64,000 nt of DNA. Origin: Massilia atriviolacea. GTDB taxonomy: Bacteria; Pseudomonadota; Gammaproteobacteria; Burkholderiales; Burkholderiaceae_D. Each line of letters starts with the position of its first letter. Positions within the stretch are counted from its first letter, which is position 1. Shown here in pieces: positions 48,731-61,000 of this stretch. The notes below the pieces were generated by a model. The model was not told where the DNA came from and ran no database searches. It was given only the letters and a program-made list of their open reading frames with translations. The stretch is from assembly GCF_003953935.1 (NCBI RefSeq), contig NZ_RXLQ01000016.1:55246-119245 (forward strand), read 5' to 3'. The position numbers were made by a program, and so were the translations under genes.

Positions 48731-48790
48731 TTGACAACTAAACAGCTGTTTGATACAGTCGTATTAAACGCTTGTTTGAAACACTTGTTT
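48731..48790 (+). promoter_or_regulatory. RND promoter with three operator copies
   Basis: TTGACA (48731-48736) and TACAGT (48754-48759) with 17-base spacing form a good sigma-70 promoter. AAACAGCTGTTT (48740-48751), a perfect palindrome, fills the spacer. AAACGCTTGTTT (48766-48777) and AAACACTTGTTT (48779-48790) follow downstream, covering the likely start site. The array would let the divergent TetR protein block both polymerase binding and early elongation. Confidence 0.75.
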
Positions 48791-48855
48791 GGAGCTCTCG
48801 CCGGCACATCCAGGCTTGCCGCGACAGGCGCCACGTTCAACTAACGAAGGTCACC

Positions 48856-50058
48856 ATGTACTCGAATCAATTCACCCGCATCGACAAGCCGGCCGCCGGC
48901 GTCGCTCTCGCCCTTGGCGCCGCCGTCCTGCTGGCCGCCTGCGGCCAGAAAGCCCCGCCCGCGCCGCCACCGCCGGGTCCGCCGCAAGTGGTGGTGCACA
49001 CCGTTGCGGCCCAGCCGATGACGGTCACCACCGAGCTGGCCGGACGCACCTCCGCCTACCAGGTGGCGGAAGTGCGGCCCCAGGTCGGCGGCCTGGTCCT
49101 CAAGCGCCTGTTCGTCGAAGGTTCCACCGTCAAGGCCGGCACGCCGCTGTACCAGATCGATCCGGCCAGCTTTGTCGCCGCCGTCAATTCGGCCAGGGCC
49201 ACCCTGGCCAGCGCCAGGGCGCGCGTCATGGCGGCCGAGCCGAAGGCGAAGCGCTACCAGGAATTGCTGGCCATCGAAGGCGTCAGCAAGCAGGACCTGG
49301 AAGACGCGCTGGCCGCCGCCGCCCAGGCGCGCGCCGACGTCGAAGCGGCCCAGGCCGCGCTGGACGTGGCCAACATCAACCTGAAGTACACGAATGTCTA
49401 CGCCCCGATCGGCGGCCATATCAGCCGTTCCAAGGTGACCGCCGGCGCCCTGGTGACGGCCGGCCAGGCCGACGCGCTGACCACCGTGCAGCAGCTCGAC
49501 CCGATCTATGTCGACGTGACCCAGTCCAGCACCGAGCTGCTGGCGCTGCGCCGCCGTTTCGAATCCGGCAAGCTGAAGCAGGCCGACGGCGGCCAGGCCC
49601 CGGTCAGCCTGCTGCTGGCCGACGGCAGCAAGTATGCGGCCCAGGGCAAGCTGCAATTCGCCGACGTGAGCGTCGATGCCGGTACCGGCAACGTCACCCT
49701 GCGCGCGCTGTTCCCGAATCCGAAGGGCGAACTGATGCCCGGCATGTATGTGCGCGCCGTGCTCGACAGCGGGGTGGATGCACAGGCCATCACCGTGCCG
49801 CAGGTCGGCGTGACGCGCAACCAGCGCGGCGAAGCGACCGCCCTGGTATTGAACAAGGAAAACAAGGTCGAGCAGCGCGTGCTGAGCACCGGCGCCGCCG
49901 TGGGCGACCGCTGGGTGGTCAACGCCGGCCTGGCGCCGGGCGAACGGGTGATCGTCGAAGGCTTGCAGCAGGTGCAGCCGGGCGCGCCCGCCGTGGCGGT
50001 GCCTGCCGCTCCTGCCGCTGCCGCGAAAGCCGGCGCCCCGGCCCCGGCGGGAGCGTAA
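48856..50058 (+). CDS. RND efflux periplasmic adaptor (AcrA/MexA type)
   Basis: Lipid-anchored adaptor linking the RND pump to the outer-membrane channel. The 400-residue protein has lipobox LLAAC (C29), a proline-rich linker, lipoyl halves ([23 protein letters not shown] and [13 protein letters not shown]), an alpha-hairpin between them, and a beta-barrel region ([20 protein letters not shown]). It ends in an Ala/Pro-rich tail. ATG at 48856 is preceded by GAAGGTCACC. The pump gene starts 1 base after its stop. Confidence 0.94.
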   Translation: MYSNQFTRIDKPAAGVALALGAAVLLAACGQKAPPAPPPPGPPQVVVHTVAAQPMTVTTELAGRTSAYQVAEVRPQVGGLVLKRLFVEGSTVKAGTPLYQIDPASFVAAVNSARATLASARARVMAAEPKAKRYQELLAIEGVSKQDLEDALAAAAQARADVEAAQAALDVANINLKYTNVYAPIGGHISRSKVTAGALVTAGQADALTTVQQLDPIYVDVTQSSTELLALRRRFESGKLKQADGGQAPVSLLLADGSKYAAQGKLQFADVSVDAGTGNVTLRALFPNPKGELMPGMYVRAVLDSGVDAQAITVPQVGVTRNQRGEATALVLNKENKVEQRVLSTGAAVGDRWVVNAGLAPGERVIVEGLQQVQPGAPAVAVPAAPAAAAKAGAPAPAGA

Positions 50059-50059
50059 T

Positions 50060-53000
50060 ATGGCCCGTTTCTTTATCGACCGTCCGATCTTCGCGTGGGT
50101 GATCGCGCTGGTGATCATGCTGGGCGGCGTGCTGGCCATTATGGGCTTGCCGATCTCGCAGTATCCGAATATCGCGCCGCCATCGATTTCGATTGCCGGC
50201 AACTATCCGGGCGCCTCGGCCAAGACGGTGGAAGACGCCGTGACCCAGGTCATCGAGCAGAAAATGAAGGGCATCGACGGCTTGCAATACATGTCGTCGA
50301 GCAGCGATTCGAGCGGTTCCATCGGCATTACCCTGACCTTCAAGAACGGCACCGATCCCGACATCGCCCAGGTCCAGGTGCAGAACAAGCTGCAGCTGGC
50401 CACGCCGCTGCTGCCGGCCGCCGTGACCCAGCAGGGCCTGGTGGTCAGCAAAGCCACCATGAACTTCCTGATGGTGCTCGGTTTCGTCTCGGAAAACGGC
50501 AAGATGGAAGAAGCCGACCTGGGCGACTACGTCGCCTCCAGCGTGGTCGATTCGCTCAGCCGCGTCGAGGGCGTGGGCGAAGTGACCCAGTTCGGCTCGC
50601 AATACGCGATGCGGATCTGGCTCGATCCGGCCAAGCTGCTCAGCTACCAGCTGATCCCGGAAGATATCGCCAGCGCCATCCGCGCCCAGAACGCGGAAGT
50701 GTCGGCCGGTGAGCTGGGCGGCGCCCCGGCGCGCCGCGGCCAGCAGTTGAACGCCACCGTGTCGGCCCAGAGCCGCCTGCAGACGAAGGAGCAGTTCGGC
50801 GCCATCCTGCTGAAAACCCGTGCCGACGGCGCCGTGGTGCGCCTGCGCGACGTGGCGACCATGGAACTGGGCAGCGAAAGCTATAACATCGTGGCCCGCT
50901 TCAACGGCAAGTCGGCGGCCGGCGTGGCGATCAAGCTCGCCACCGGCGGCAATGCGCTCGACACGGCCAACAAGGTCAAGGCCCGCATCGCGGAGATGGA
51001 AAAGAACTTCCCGCCCGGTATGAAAGCCGTGGTCGCCTTCGATACCTCGCCGTTTGTCAAGCTGTCGATCGAGGAAGTCGTCAAGACCCTGGTCGAGGCG
51101 ATCGTGCTGGTGTTCCTGGTGATGTACCTGTTCCTGCAGAATTTCCGCGCCACCCTGATCCCGACCATGGCCGTGCCGGTGGTGCTGCTCGGCACCTTCG
51201 GCGTGCTCAGCATCCTCGGCTACTCGATCAACACGCTCACCATGTTCGCCATGGTGCTGGCGATCGGCCTGCTGGTCGACGATGCCATCGTGGTGGTCGA
51301 GAACGTCGAGCGCATCATGAGCGAAGAGGGCTTGTCGCCCAAGGAAGCGACCAGGAAATCGATGGGCCAGATCACCGGCGCGCTGGTCGGCATCGCCCTG
51401 GTGCTGTCGGCCGTGTTCGTGCCGATGGCCTTCTTCAGCGGTTCGACCGGCGTGATCTACCGCCAGTTCTCGATCACCATCGTCTCGGCGATGGTGCTGT
51501 CGGTGCTGGTGGCGATGGTGTTCACCCCGGCCCTGTGCGCGACCTTGCTCAAACCGGTCGAGAAGGGCCACAAGGCGGCGTCGACCGGCTTTTTCGGCTG
51601 GTTCAACCGCAGTTTCGACAAGGGCAGCCGGCGCTACCAGGGCTGGGTCGGCACGCTGATCGCGCGCACCGGCCGCACCCTGGTCGTGTACGGCATCCTG
51701 GCGGCAGTGATGGCCTTCGGCTTCCTGCGCCTGCCGACCTCCTTCCTGCCGGCCGAAGACCAGGGCATCCTGTTCACCCTGGTGCAACTGCCGGTCGGCG
51801 CCACCCAGGAGCGCACGCTCAAGGTGGTCGAACAGGTCGAGCAGCACTACCTGGGCGAGCAGAAGGAAGCGGTCGAATCGGTGTTCTCGGTGGCCGGCTT
51901 CAGCTTCGCCGGTAACGGCCAGAACGCGGCCATGGCGTTCGTGAAACTCAAGGATTTCGACGAGCGCAGCAAGGACAGCCTGCGTGCGCCGGCCGTGGTC
52001 GGCAAGGCCATGGGCCGCTTCATGCAGATCAAGGATGCGATGGTGTTCGCCATCGCCCCGCCGGCGGTGATGGAACTCGGCAATGCCAACGGCTTCGACC
52101 TGATGCTCAAGGATGAAGGCGGCCTCGGCCACGACGCCCTGATGGCGGCGCGCAACCAGCTGCTCGGCATGGCTGCGCAAAGCAAGATCGTCACCCAGGT
52201 CCGTCCCAACGGCCTGGAGGATACGCCCCAGTACAAGCTGGAAGTGGACCAGGAAAAAGCCAGCGCGCTGGGCCTGTCGCTGGCCGACATCAACAGCGTC
52301 CTGTCGACCTCCTGGGGCGGGGCGTACGTGAACGACTTCATCGACCGCGGCCGCGTCAAGAAGGTGTACATGCAGGGCGCCTCGGACGCGCGCATGGCGC
52401 CGGAAGACATCGGCAAATGGTACGCCCGCAACGCCAGGGGCGAGATGGTCTCGTTCTCGAGCTTTGCCAGCGGCAAGTGGATCAGCGCATCGCCGCGCCT
52501 GGAGCGCTACAACGGCACGCCGTCGCTGAACATCCAGGGCGAGGCGGCGCCGGGCTACAGCTCGGGCGACGCCATGCTGGAAATGGAGGCGCTGGTCGCC
52601 AAGCTGCCGCCGGGCGTGGGCTACGAGTGGAATGGCGTCTCGATCGAAGAGCGCGCCGCCGGCTCGCAAACGAGCATGCTGTACGCCATGTCCTTGCTGA
52701 TCGTGTTCCTGTGCCTGGCCGCGCTGTACGAAAGCTGGTCGATCCCGTTCTCGGTGCTGCTGGTGGTGCCGCTGGGCGTGCTCGGCACCGTGCTCGGCAC
52801 CATCGCCTTCGGCATGGCCAACGATGTGTACTTCCAGGTGGCGCTGCTGACGGTGGTGGGCCTGGCCGCCAAGAACGCGATCCTGATCGTCGAGTTTGCC
52901 AAGGAACTGGAAGACGGCGGCATGGAGCTCAAGAAAGCAACCCTGGAAGCGGTGCACCTGCGCCTGCGTCCGATCCTGATGACCTCGATCGCCTTTGGCC

Positions 53001-53206
53001 TCGGCGTGCTGCCGCTGGCAATCAGCAGCGGGGCCGGCTCGGCCAGCCAGAACGCCATCGGCATCGGCGTGCTGGGCGGGATGCTGAGCGCGACCTTCCT
53101 CGGGATTTTCTTCGTGCCGGTGTTCTTCGTCCTTGTGCGCGCCTTCGTGGTCCGCAACAGCAAGGCGGCCGCCGTGCCTACCGCCGTCCCTGTGGAAGGC
53201 CATTGA
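50060..53206 (+). CDS. RND multidrug efflux transporter (AcrB/MexB type)
   Basis: Proton-driven inner-membrane pump, 1048 residues, full HAE1-family length. It starts [16 protein letters not shown], the classic N-terminus. Proton-relay residues D407 and D408 ([12 protein letters not shown]) and K938 ([13 protein letters not shown]) match the AcrB positions. Two large periplasmic loops and twelve membrane helices are in the expected places. The substrate range cannot be read; hydrophobic drugs or plant phenolics are typical for this class. Confidence 0.96.
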   Translation: MARFFIDRPIFAWVIALVIMLGGVLAIMGLPISQYPNIAPPSISIAGNYPGASAKTVEDAVTQVIEQKMKGIDGLQYMSSSSDSSGSIGITLTFKNGTDPDIAQVQVQNKLQLATPLLPAAVTQQGLVVSKATMNFLMVLGFVSENGKMEEADLGDYVASSVVDSLSRVEGVGEVTQFGSQYAMRIWLDPAKLLSYQLIPEDIASAIRAQNAEVSAGELGGAPARRGQQLNATVSAQSRLQTKEQFGAILLKTRADGAVVRLRDVATMELGSESYNIVARFNGKSAAGVAIKLATGGNALDTANKVKARIAEMEKNFPPGMKAVVAFDTSPFVKLSIEEVVKTLVEAIVLVFLVMYLFLQNFRATLIPTMAVPVVLLGTFGVLSILGYSINTLTMFAMVLAIGLLVDDAIVVVENVERIMSEEGLSPKEATRKSMGQITGALVGIALVLSAVFVPMAFFSGSTGVIYRQFSITIVSAMVLSVLVAMVFTPALCATLLKPVEKGHKAASTGFFGWFNRSFDKGSRRYQGWVGTLIARTGRTLVVYGILAAVMAFGFLRLPTSFLPAEDQGILFTLVQLPVGATQERTLKVVEQVEQHYLGEQKEAVESVFSVAGFSFAGNGQNAAMAFVKLKDFDERSKDSLRAPAVVGKAMGRFMQIKDAMVFAIAPPAVMELGNANGFDLMLKDEGGLGHDALMAARNQLLGMAAQSKIVTQVRPNGLEDTPQYKLEVDQEKASALGLSLADINSVLSTSWGGAYVNDFIDRGRVKKVYMQGASDARMAPEDIGKWYARNARGEMVSFSSFASGKWISASPRLERYNGTPSLNIQGEAAPGYSSGDAMLEMEALVAKLPPGVGYEWNGVSIEERAAGSQTSMLYAMSLLIVFLCLAALYESWSIPFSVLLVVPLGVLGTVLGTIAFGMANDVYFQVALLTVVGLAAKNAILIVEFAKELEDGGMELKKATLEAVHLRLRPILMTSIAFGLGVLPLAISSGAGSASQNAIGIGVLGGMLSATFLGIFFVPVFFVLVRAFVVRNSKAAAVPTAVPVEGH

Positions 53207-53207
53207 C

Positions 53208-54668
53208 ATGAACAAGCCATTGATGACTATGATGCGTTCCACCCTGAAACTGACCTTACTCGCAGCCGTGCTCGGCGGCTGCACCATGATGCCCAAGTAC
53301 CAGCAGCCGGTCAGCCCGGTCGCTGCGGCTTGGCCTACCGGCACGGCCTACCCGGCGCAGGACGCCCAGGGTATGCCGGCGGCGGCGATCGCCTGGCGCG
53401 ATTACTTCGCCGACGAGCGCCTGAAACAGCTGATCGCCCTGGCCCTGGCCAATAACCGCGATCTGCGCGTCGCGGCGCTCAATATCGACAAGGCGCGCGC
53501 CCAGTACCGCATCGAGCGCGCGGCGCTGCTGCCCCCGGTGGCGGCGGGCGCCAGCCAGAACGCCCAGCGCACGGCCGATAATCTGAGCGTGGGCGGGCAG
53601 GGCGGCGTGAGCCGGCAATACGGGGTCAACCTGGGCGTGGCCGCCTGGGAGGTCGACCTGTTCGGGCGCGTGCGCAGCCTGTCGGAAGCGGCCCTGCAGA
53701 CCTACCTGGGCACCGAGGAAGCGCGCGCCAGCGTGCAGATCGCGCTGGTGGCCGAGGTGGCCAACGCCTACCTGACCCTGATGGCCGACCAGGAGCGCCT
53801 GGCGCTGGCGCGCCAGACCCTGGCGAGCCAGCAGCGTTCGCTCGAACTGAGCGACAGCCGGGTCAAGGCCGGCGCCGCGCCCGGGCTGGACCTGTACCAG
53901 GCGCGCACCACCGTGGAAGCGGCGCGCGCCGATGCCGCCGCCTACACGGCCCAGGTGGCGCAGGACCAGAATGCCCTGACCCTGCTGGCCGGCGCCGCCG
54001 TGCCGCCCGAACTGCTGCCGCCGGCGGGTTTGGCGGGCGTGACCGCCTTGCTCGATGTCGCCGCGGGCTTGCCGTCCGACCTGCTGTACCGCCGGCCGGA
54101 CGTGCTGGCCGCCGAACGCACCCTGCAGGCGAGCAACGCCAACATCGGCGCGGCGCGCGCGGCGTTTTTTCCGCGCATTACCTTGACCGGGCAGGCCGGC
54201 ACGGCCAGTTCCAGCCTGTCGGGCCTGTTCGAAAGCGGCTCGGGCGCGTGGAGTTTCGCGCCGTCGGTCAGCTTGCCGATCTTCGACGGCGGCGCCAACC
54301 GCGCCAACCTGGAGGTCGCCAGGGTCAACCGCGAGATCGGCGTGGCGCAGTACGACAAGACCATCCAGGCGGCGTTTCGCGACGTGGCCGATGCGCTGGC
54401 CCAGCGCGGCACGGTGGACGAGCGCCTGTCCGCCCAGCAGCAACTGGTGGACGCCTCCGACAAGAGCTACCGCATCTACGAGGCGCGCTACAGGAACGGC
54501 GCCGATACCTTCCAGAATGCGCTGATCGCCCAGCGCGCGCTGTACGCGGCGCAGCAGGGCCTGATTTCGGTGAGGCTGGCCGAGCAGTCCAGCCGGGTAA
54601 GCCTGTACAAGGCGCTCGGCGGCGGCTGGCAGGCGAGCGACGGCCTGGCGGCGGCCATCCGGCAGTAG
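53208..54668 (+). CDS. Outer-membrane efflux channel lipoprotein (OprM/NodT type)
   Basis: Outer-membrane duct of the tripartite pump. The 486-residue protein has a lipoprotein signal with lipobox VLGGC (C25) and the two-fold repeated TolC-like helical architecture; the loop PSDLLYRRPDVLAAERTLQ and the ANIGAARAAFFPRITLTG stretch are typical of the NodT/OprM family. The start at 53208 follows the pump stop by 1 base. A T-rich terminator ends the operon. Confidence 0.95.
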   Translation: MNKPLMTMMRSTLKLTLLAAVLGGCTMMPKYQQPVSPVAAAWPTGTAYPAQDAQGMPAAAIAWRDYFADERLKQLIALALANNRDLRVAALNIDKARAQYRIERAALLPPVAAGASQNAQRTADNLSVGGQGGVSRQYGVNLGVAAWEVDLFGRVRSLSEAALQTYLGTEEARASVQIALVAEVANAYLTLMADQERLALARQTLASQQRSLELSDSRVKAGAAPGLDLYQARTTVEAARADAAAYTAQVAQDQNALTLLAGAAVPPELLPPAGLAGVTALLDVAAGLPSDLLYRRPDVLAAERTLQASNANIGAARAAFFPRITLTGQAGTASSSLSGLFESGSGAWSFAPSVSLPIFDGGANRANLEVARVNREIGVAQYDKTIQAAFRDVADALAQRGTVDERLSAQQQLVDASDKSYRIYEARYRNGADTFQNALIAQRALYAAQQGLISVRLAEQSSRVSLYKALGGGWQASDGLAAAIRQ

Positions 54669-54702
54669 TCCAGCGTTCAAGGTCACAACTTTAAAGGTTG
54701 AC

Positions 54703-54741
54703 AATCCCGCTCCGGTCATGGCCGGAAGCGGGATTTTTTTT
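54703..54741 (+). terminator. Rho-independent terminator of the RND operon
   Basis: AATCCCGC-T-CCGG pairs with CCGG-AA-GCGGGATT around a short loop and is followed by a run of T residues (to 54741), 34 bases after the channel stop. It is the clearest intrinsic terminator in the window. Confidence 0.9.
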
Positions 54742-55037
54742 CGATGGAGGGGCACAGGCGGGCCCTTGCGCCCCCCGCATCCGTGCGATTTGTCGCAGTG
54801 TCGCCAATGTCAGGGCGATCCGGCACTGATTCGTTGTAATTTTCATACAAATACCGGATGTAACTATTTTTCCAGATGTAAATATTCTCCTAAACCATTT
54901 AAAAATTCCTCAGATACATTCCCTGAACGGCGGCAAGCGGCGCGAAAACGACAGGCGGTACGGTCTGCGCGCACGTCATGGTCCGTCAAAATATATTTTT
55001 GCCAACATTTTTGGCAAGGCACACGAGGAATGTACAC
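54742..55037. other. AT-rich leader before the giant YD-repeat gene
   Basis: About 300 bases, markedly more AT-rich than the surroundings, with no gene. Two GATGTAA direct repeats lie near 54858 and 54876. TTGCCAA/TTGGCAA (54999-55005 and 55011-55017) form an inverted repeat 20 bases before the start codon, which could be an operator or a translation-modulating hairpin. GAGGA at 55024-55028 is the ribosome site. Confidence 0.55.
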
Positions 55038-58000
55038 ATGGTTGCGATCGTAAACGGGCAAGGTCTGGGCGTGAATGCGGGTTCGGCAAAATTGTTGGGC
55101 GAGCGCGGCTTGCTGTCGCAGGCTGACGCCGGGCGCAACGGCCAGAAAGTGTTTGTGAACGCCGCCACCGGCAACCTCGTGGTGCAAACCCAGGATGAAC
55201 GCCTGTTCGACCACGGCCTCGACCTTGGCGTCATGCGCACCTATAACAGCCAGGGACAGATGGACGGCACGCCCGCCGACGCCTCGACCGGCTTCTATGC
55301 CCGCCGCCTGAGCCTCAGCGGCCAGCCCGGAAAGCCCGGCAGCCTGATTACCCGCACCGCCGCCGACGGCGCCCGCACCGCGTTCCACTGGAACGCGGAA
55401 CGGGCACGCTATGTGGCCGCCGAAAGCGGGCAGGGCAGCATCGCCCTGAGCGGCGAACACCTGCTGTGGACCGACGCCGGCATGGCGCTGGTGGAAACCT
55501 ACGACCTGGCGGACGGGCGCCTGCGCACCCTGGCCGATGGCGCCGGCCACACGGTATCGTACGACTATACCGGCGACCTGCTCAGCCGCGCTGTCAGCAG
55601 CAGCGGCGACGAGGTCCTCTACCACTACGTCCAGGGCCGCCTGGACCACGTCAGCACCGTGACCCATGATGCGGAAGGCGCGCCGCTCACGCAAAACAAG
55701 GTCAGCTACGCGTACGATGCGCGCGGCCGCCTGTCGACGGTCACGGTCGACCTGACCCCGCTGGACGGCCGGATCGCCGACGGCGTCGTCTACCGCACCC
55801 GCTATGCCTACGACGGCGACAGCAGCCGACTGGCCAGCATCCGCCAGAGCGACGGCACCGCGCTGACCTTCGTCTGGGCCAACCGGGACGGTGTGTACCG
55901 GATCGCCGCGCTGACCAACGAAAGCGGGCGTGACGACAACGGCCATTACAACGTCGTCAGCGACGATGGCGCCGGCAACCGCGTGGTCAGCCATTTCGAC
56001 GCCAGCGACACCAGGATCCTCGACGCCTGGACCAAGGCCGATGGCAGCCACGGCAACACGCGCTACCATGCCGACGGCAGCAGCAGCGGAACGCGCTTTC
56101 CGGGCCAGGGCGGCTGGCCGGAGTCGGTCGACGTCGACGCCAGCGGCAAGACGGTGTTTTCTTCCTGGGGCCAGAACGGCCTCGACCGGCGCTGGCAGAA
56201 CGCCGACGGTAGCGAGACGGTCAGCACGACCGACGCCTCGGGCGGCATCAGCTATCGCACTTCCCGTTACGGCATGCTGCAGGAAGAGGGCCGCATCCAG
56301 CCGGACGGCAGCGGCGAAAAAACCGTCCTGGTCTACCGCTCGTCGGATTCCTTCGAGGTCCTCGAGCGCGTCACCACCAGCGTGCCGGCCGGCGACTACG
56401 AGGAGGTGGCATATACCCTCGGCGGCGGGGCCGGATGGCGCAAGGAAGCCGGTGGCATCCGCTACAGCTACACGGACACCGGGACCGTACGCGAGTGGAC
56501 AAGAACCGACAACAGCCACGGGCGCGACGAACAGCTCGACGGCGAGATGCGCTCGGCATTTACCAATGCCGACGGCAGCAGCGGGGTGAACTGGCAGCGT
56601 TTCGACGGCGCGCACGGCGAGGAACTGACCCTGGCCGACGGCACGCGCAGCGGCAACAGCCACGATGCCGACGGCGTCCACCGCAGCTTCACCGACGATG
56701 GCAAGGGCCGTGTCACGACCTTGCACTTCGACCAATTCGGCAACCAGACCGGGACTGAGCGAACCGTCCCGGGCGCCGATCCGGTGTTCGAGGCCATCGA
56801 TACCAGCCAGCGTCCGCTGCTCGGCGAGGTCGTCGCCAGCACCACGCTGTCCTGGGGCGAGCCGTTCAGCCTGACGATCGCGGCCGATGCCATGCGCTCG
56901 CCCGCAGGCCCGGTCAGCTACACCATCGAAGGCATCCGCGGTGCGCCCTTGCCGGACGGCCTGGTGTTCGACGCCGCCAGCGCCACCCTGAGCGGCACGC
57001 CGCTGGCCCCGCAGCAATACAGCATGTACGGCTTCACGCTCAAGGTGGTCGGCAGCGCGCCCGACGGCTTGCGCGCGCACTACGAGATCGACGTGGCCAT
57101 CGCCGGCCCCGCCGCGCCGCTGGTGCTGGCGGCCATCCCGGCCGAACTGGCGGCCGAGGAAGGCCGCGCCTTCGAATGGCAGGTGCCCGCCGCCGCGGTG
57201 GCGGACGCCGCGCCGCGTCAACCCTTGAGCTACACGGTTGAGCGCGCCGACGGCGAGCCGCTGCCGGCATGGCTGGGTTTCGATCCGGTCACGCTCGCCT
57301 TGCGCGGGCTGCCGCTGGAGGGCGACCAGGGCCAGCTCGGCCTGGTCCTGACGGTCACCGACGCCTTCGGCCAGCGCGCCAGCGCGGCAATCGGGCTCAA
57401 GGTCGGCGCCGGCGCCGATAGCGAGCCCGGCAATCCGGGCCGCCTGCGCCGTTCGATCAGCTTCAGCTACGCCGACGGCGGCGCTTCCACCACCATCGTC
57501 GATCCGCTCGGCCACGCGACACTGCTCGATTACGACCACCAGGGCCTGCTCAGCGCCATCACGACCAAGGCCGTCACGACGCGCTTCGAGCGCGCGAACG
57601 GCCAGGTCGGCGCGATCACGATCAACGACGTGCTCAGCGCCACCATGGAATACGACGAACGCGGCAACCAGATCCTTGCGCGCGACGCCGAGGGGCGCAC
57701 CACCACGCGCGTCTACAGCGCGCGCAACGAACTGCTCAGCGAGAGCGTCGACGCCGGCGCCGGCGCGCGCGCCACGCGCTATTTCTACGACGCCGCCCCC
57801 GGCAACGCCCAGCTGCACGGCTTGCTGCGCTTCGTGGTCAGCCCCGAAGGCCGGGTCCACGAATACCGCTACGACGCCCAGGGCCAGCGCATCGCATCGC
57901 TCGACTACACCGAGGCGCGCATCCATGCGGGCATCCTGGACGGCAGCGAAACGGCGGCCCAGATCGCGTCCGAACTGCGCGCGGCGGCGCGGCCCGAACC

Positions 58001-61000
58001 CGGCGCCGCCGTGCGCAGCGACATCGTGCGCACCGACATGGCGTACGACGCTTTCGGCCAGCTGGCGTCGCTGACGCGCTACGCGCGGGTGGCCACCGAT
58101 GCCGATGCCAGCGGCGTGGCCGAGGGCAGCAGCACGACGCGCTATGTGTACGACCAGGCCGGCGTCCTGCTGAGCGAGAACGCGGCGTCCGCGCCGCCGG
58201 TCCACTACACCTACGACGGCCTGGGGCGCCTGCTCACGGTCGGCAACGGCCAGACGGCAAGCGCGGTGAGCACCTACGACGACGCCGGCAACAAGGTCGT
58301 GATGCAGGACGCCGCCGGCGTGCTCACCACCCGCAGCTACGACAGCACCGGACGGCTGGTGTCGGTGGTGCGCGGCCAGGACGACGGCAGCACCTACTTC
58401 TACGACGCCGACGGCCGCCAGATCATGCGCCGCGCGCCCGACCGGACGCGCGCCTGGCTGTTCTACGACGACGAAGGGCGCCAGACCGGCAGCGTCGACA
58501 ATGCCGGCATCCTGACCGAATACGTGTATTCGGGGCGCGGCGACCTGACCCACACCGTGCGCTACGCGCAGGCGCTCGAACTGGGCCTGCTGGCCGGCGC
58601 CGACGGCGCGCCGAGCGGCGCCAGCCTGGCCGACATCCGTCCGCAGGGCGGGCCCGGCGACCAGAAAAGCTGGCGCATCCACGACCGCGCCGGACGCCTG
58701 CTCTACAGCATCGACAAGGACGGCATCGTCACCGAGACGACCCATGACGGCGCCGGACGCATCGTTGCCGTGACCGTGCTGGCCGGGCGGGTCGACAGCG
58801 CGACCCTGGGCGCGCTGCAGGACAGCGCGATCGTGCTGGCGCGCGACCCCGCGCGCGACGCGCGCACGCGCCATTTCTACGACAGCGACGGCTTGCAGGT
58901 GGCCACCCTGGCGCCGGACGGCAGCCTGGTGCAGCGCTTCTACAACGGCCTGGGCTTGCTGGAGGAAGTGCGCAGCTACGCCAGGCCGGTCGCGGCCGGC
59001 CTGCGCCAGGACGGCAGCCTGGCCCAGCTTCTCGAGGGTCTCAGGGACGCGGCGGACAGCCGCTTGATGCAGCGCTACGACGGCTTCGGCAAGGAAACCG
59101 GGCAGCAGGCGCTGACGGGCTATCCCGAAGATCTGCACAGCAGCCGCGACGCGCTGCCCGGCGTCTACGAGATCGCCGGCACGATCGCGCAGCCGGGCGA
59201 ACAGGATGTGTTTCAATTTTCCGTGGTCGAGAAAACCCGCTTCCTGTTCGACCAGGTGCAGGGCGGGCACACCAGCCTGACCTTGAGCAACGACGCGCTG
59301 CCGTCGCAGGTCGATACGCTGCGCGATGCCGCGGGCGGTTTTATCGAGCTCGAGGCAGGCAATTACCGCATGACGGTCAGCGGCCCGAATGCGGCCGGTT
59401 ACCGCTTCCGCCTGCTGGGCGCGGCGGGCGCCGTCAGGCTCGGCGCCAATGAGCGCACGGTCGGCTCGCTGGCGCCGCAGTCGGGCGCCGCCCTGTACCG
59501 GGTCGAAGCTGTCGCCGGCGAGCGTTTCCTGCTGCAGGCCGGCGCCCTCAGCGGCGCGGGCAATCTGCGCTACACCGTGTTCGCGCCCGACGGCAAGGTA
59601 GTGACCAGGAGCGAGGGCTGGAACGACAGCGCCGTGTTCGTGGCCGGCCTGGCCGGCAGCTACTATGTCAGCGTCGAGGCCGATGGCGATGCGGGCGCGG
59701 CCGCGCTGACGTATGCCTTCACGCTGGCCGGCAGCGTGCCGGTGACGCAGGCGCTGGCGCCGAACCAGGCGGGACAGGCCGACCTGCGCATCCCCGGCGC
59801 GGCCGCCGTGTTCAACGTCGATGTGAGCGAGGCCGGCTGGATGTTCTGGGACCAGCTCTCGCGGGCGCAGGACGCGCCGTTCGGCTGGACCCTGAGCGAC
59901 GCCGCCAGCGGGCGCCAGGTCGGCAGCGGCCAGGGCCTGGCCAGCGAGGACCGCCTGACCCCGATGCTGGTCACGCCGGGCCGTTACCGCCTTACGCTGA
60001 GCGACGCCGGCGGCGCCGCCGGGATGGTCGATGTCGCCCTGCGCTTCAAGGCCATGGACGTGGCCGCAAGCCCCGCCGACGGCGTGCCCCTGCCGATCGG
60101 CTCGGCATCCGGACGCGAGGGTTTCCTCTACAGGTTCCATGCGGACGGCGCCAGCATGCTGACGCTCGACCTCGCCAATGACAGCGCGCCATCGAAGGCG
60201 CACTGGATCCTGTTCGACTCCCTGGGCCGGGTGCTCAAACAGACCGCCGACAGCGAATGGAGCGAGGCCGGCTGGGCCAGGCTGCCGGCCGGGGGCGACT
60301 ATTTCCTGTACGCGGGCGGGGCGGCCAGCAACAGCGCGCCGTTGGCCGCATCGATCAGCCTGAACACCTATGTCGACAAGGTGATCGATGCGGGCGTGCA
60401 GGGCGCCGCCGGCGCGTTCGAACTGGCGGACTCCATCGATGTCTCGCAGCAGTCGGTGACCTTCAAATTCCATCTGGCGCAGTCCGGCGTCTGGGCCTTC
60501 GACCTGCCTGTCGGCTTCGAGAACCTGGACTGGCAGCTGGAGGGCGACCAGGTCTGGCTGCGCCCGGACGGCGGCGATGCGCCGACCTCGTACGGGAATG
60601 CCCAGCGCTACCTGAGCGCCGGCGACTATGCTGTCACGCTCAACGTCCCCAGCGTCATGGGCCCCGGCAGCGGGCAATTCGTCCTGCGCGCGCGTGCCTT
60701 GCAGGCCGCCAGCGTGCTGGACGCCGGCGCGACTGTCGCGCTCGACAGCCTGGAGGTGGGCCAGGCGGCCCTGTTCCGGGTCGAGGCCAGGCCCGGGGAC
60801 GTATTCACCTATAGTTTCCCCTCCGGCGACAGCGCTTACAGCGTGCTTGCCATGGACCGGTTCGGAAAACGGCTGGGCGTGCGCGGCTGGGATAGCACCG
60901 AGTTGCGCACCACCGATGCGAACGGCCCGATCTACCTGCGCGTCCTGCGCGAATCGGACAGCGGCCCGGCCGCCGACTTCCGCATCGAGCGGCGCGCCGC

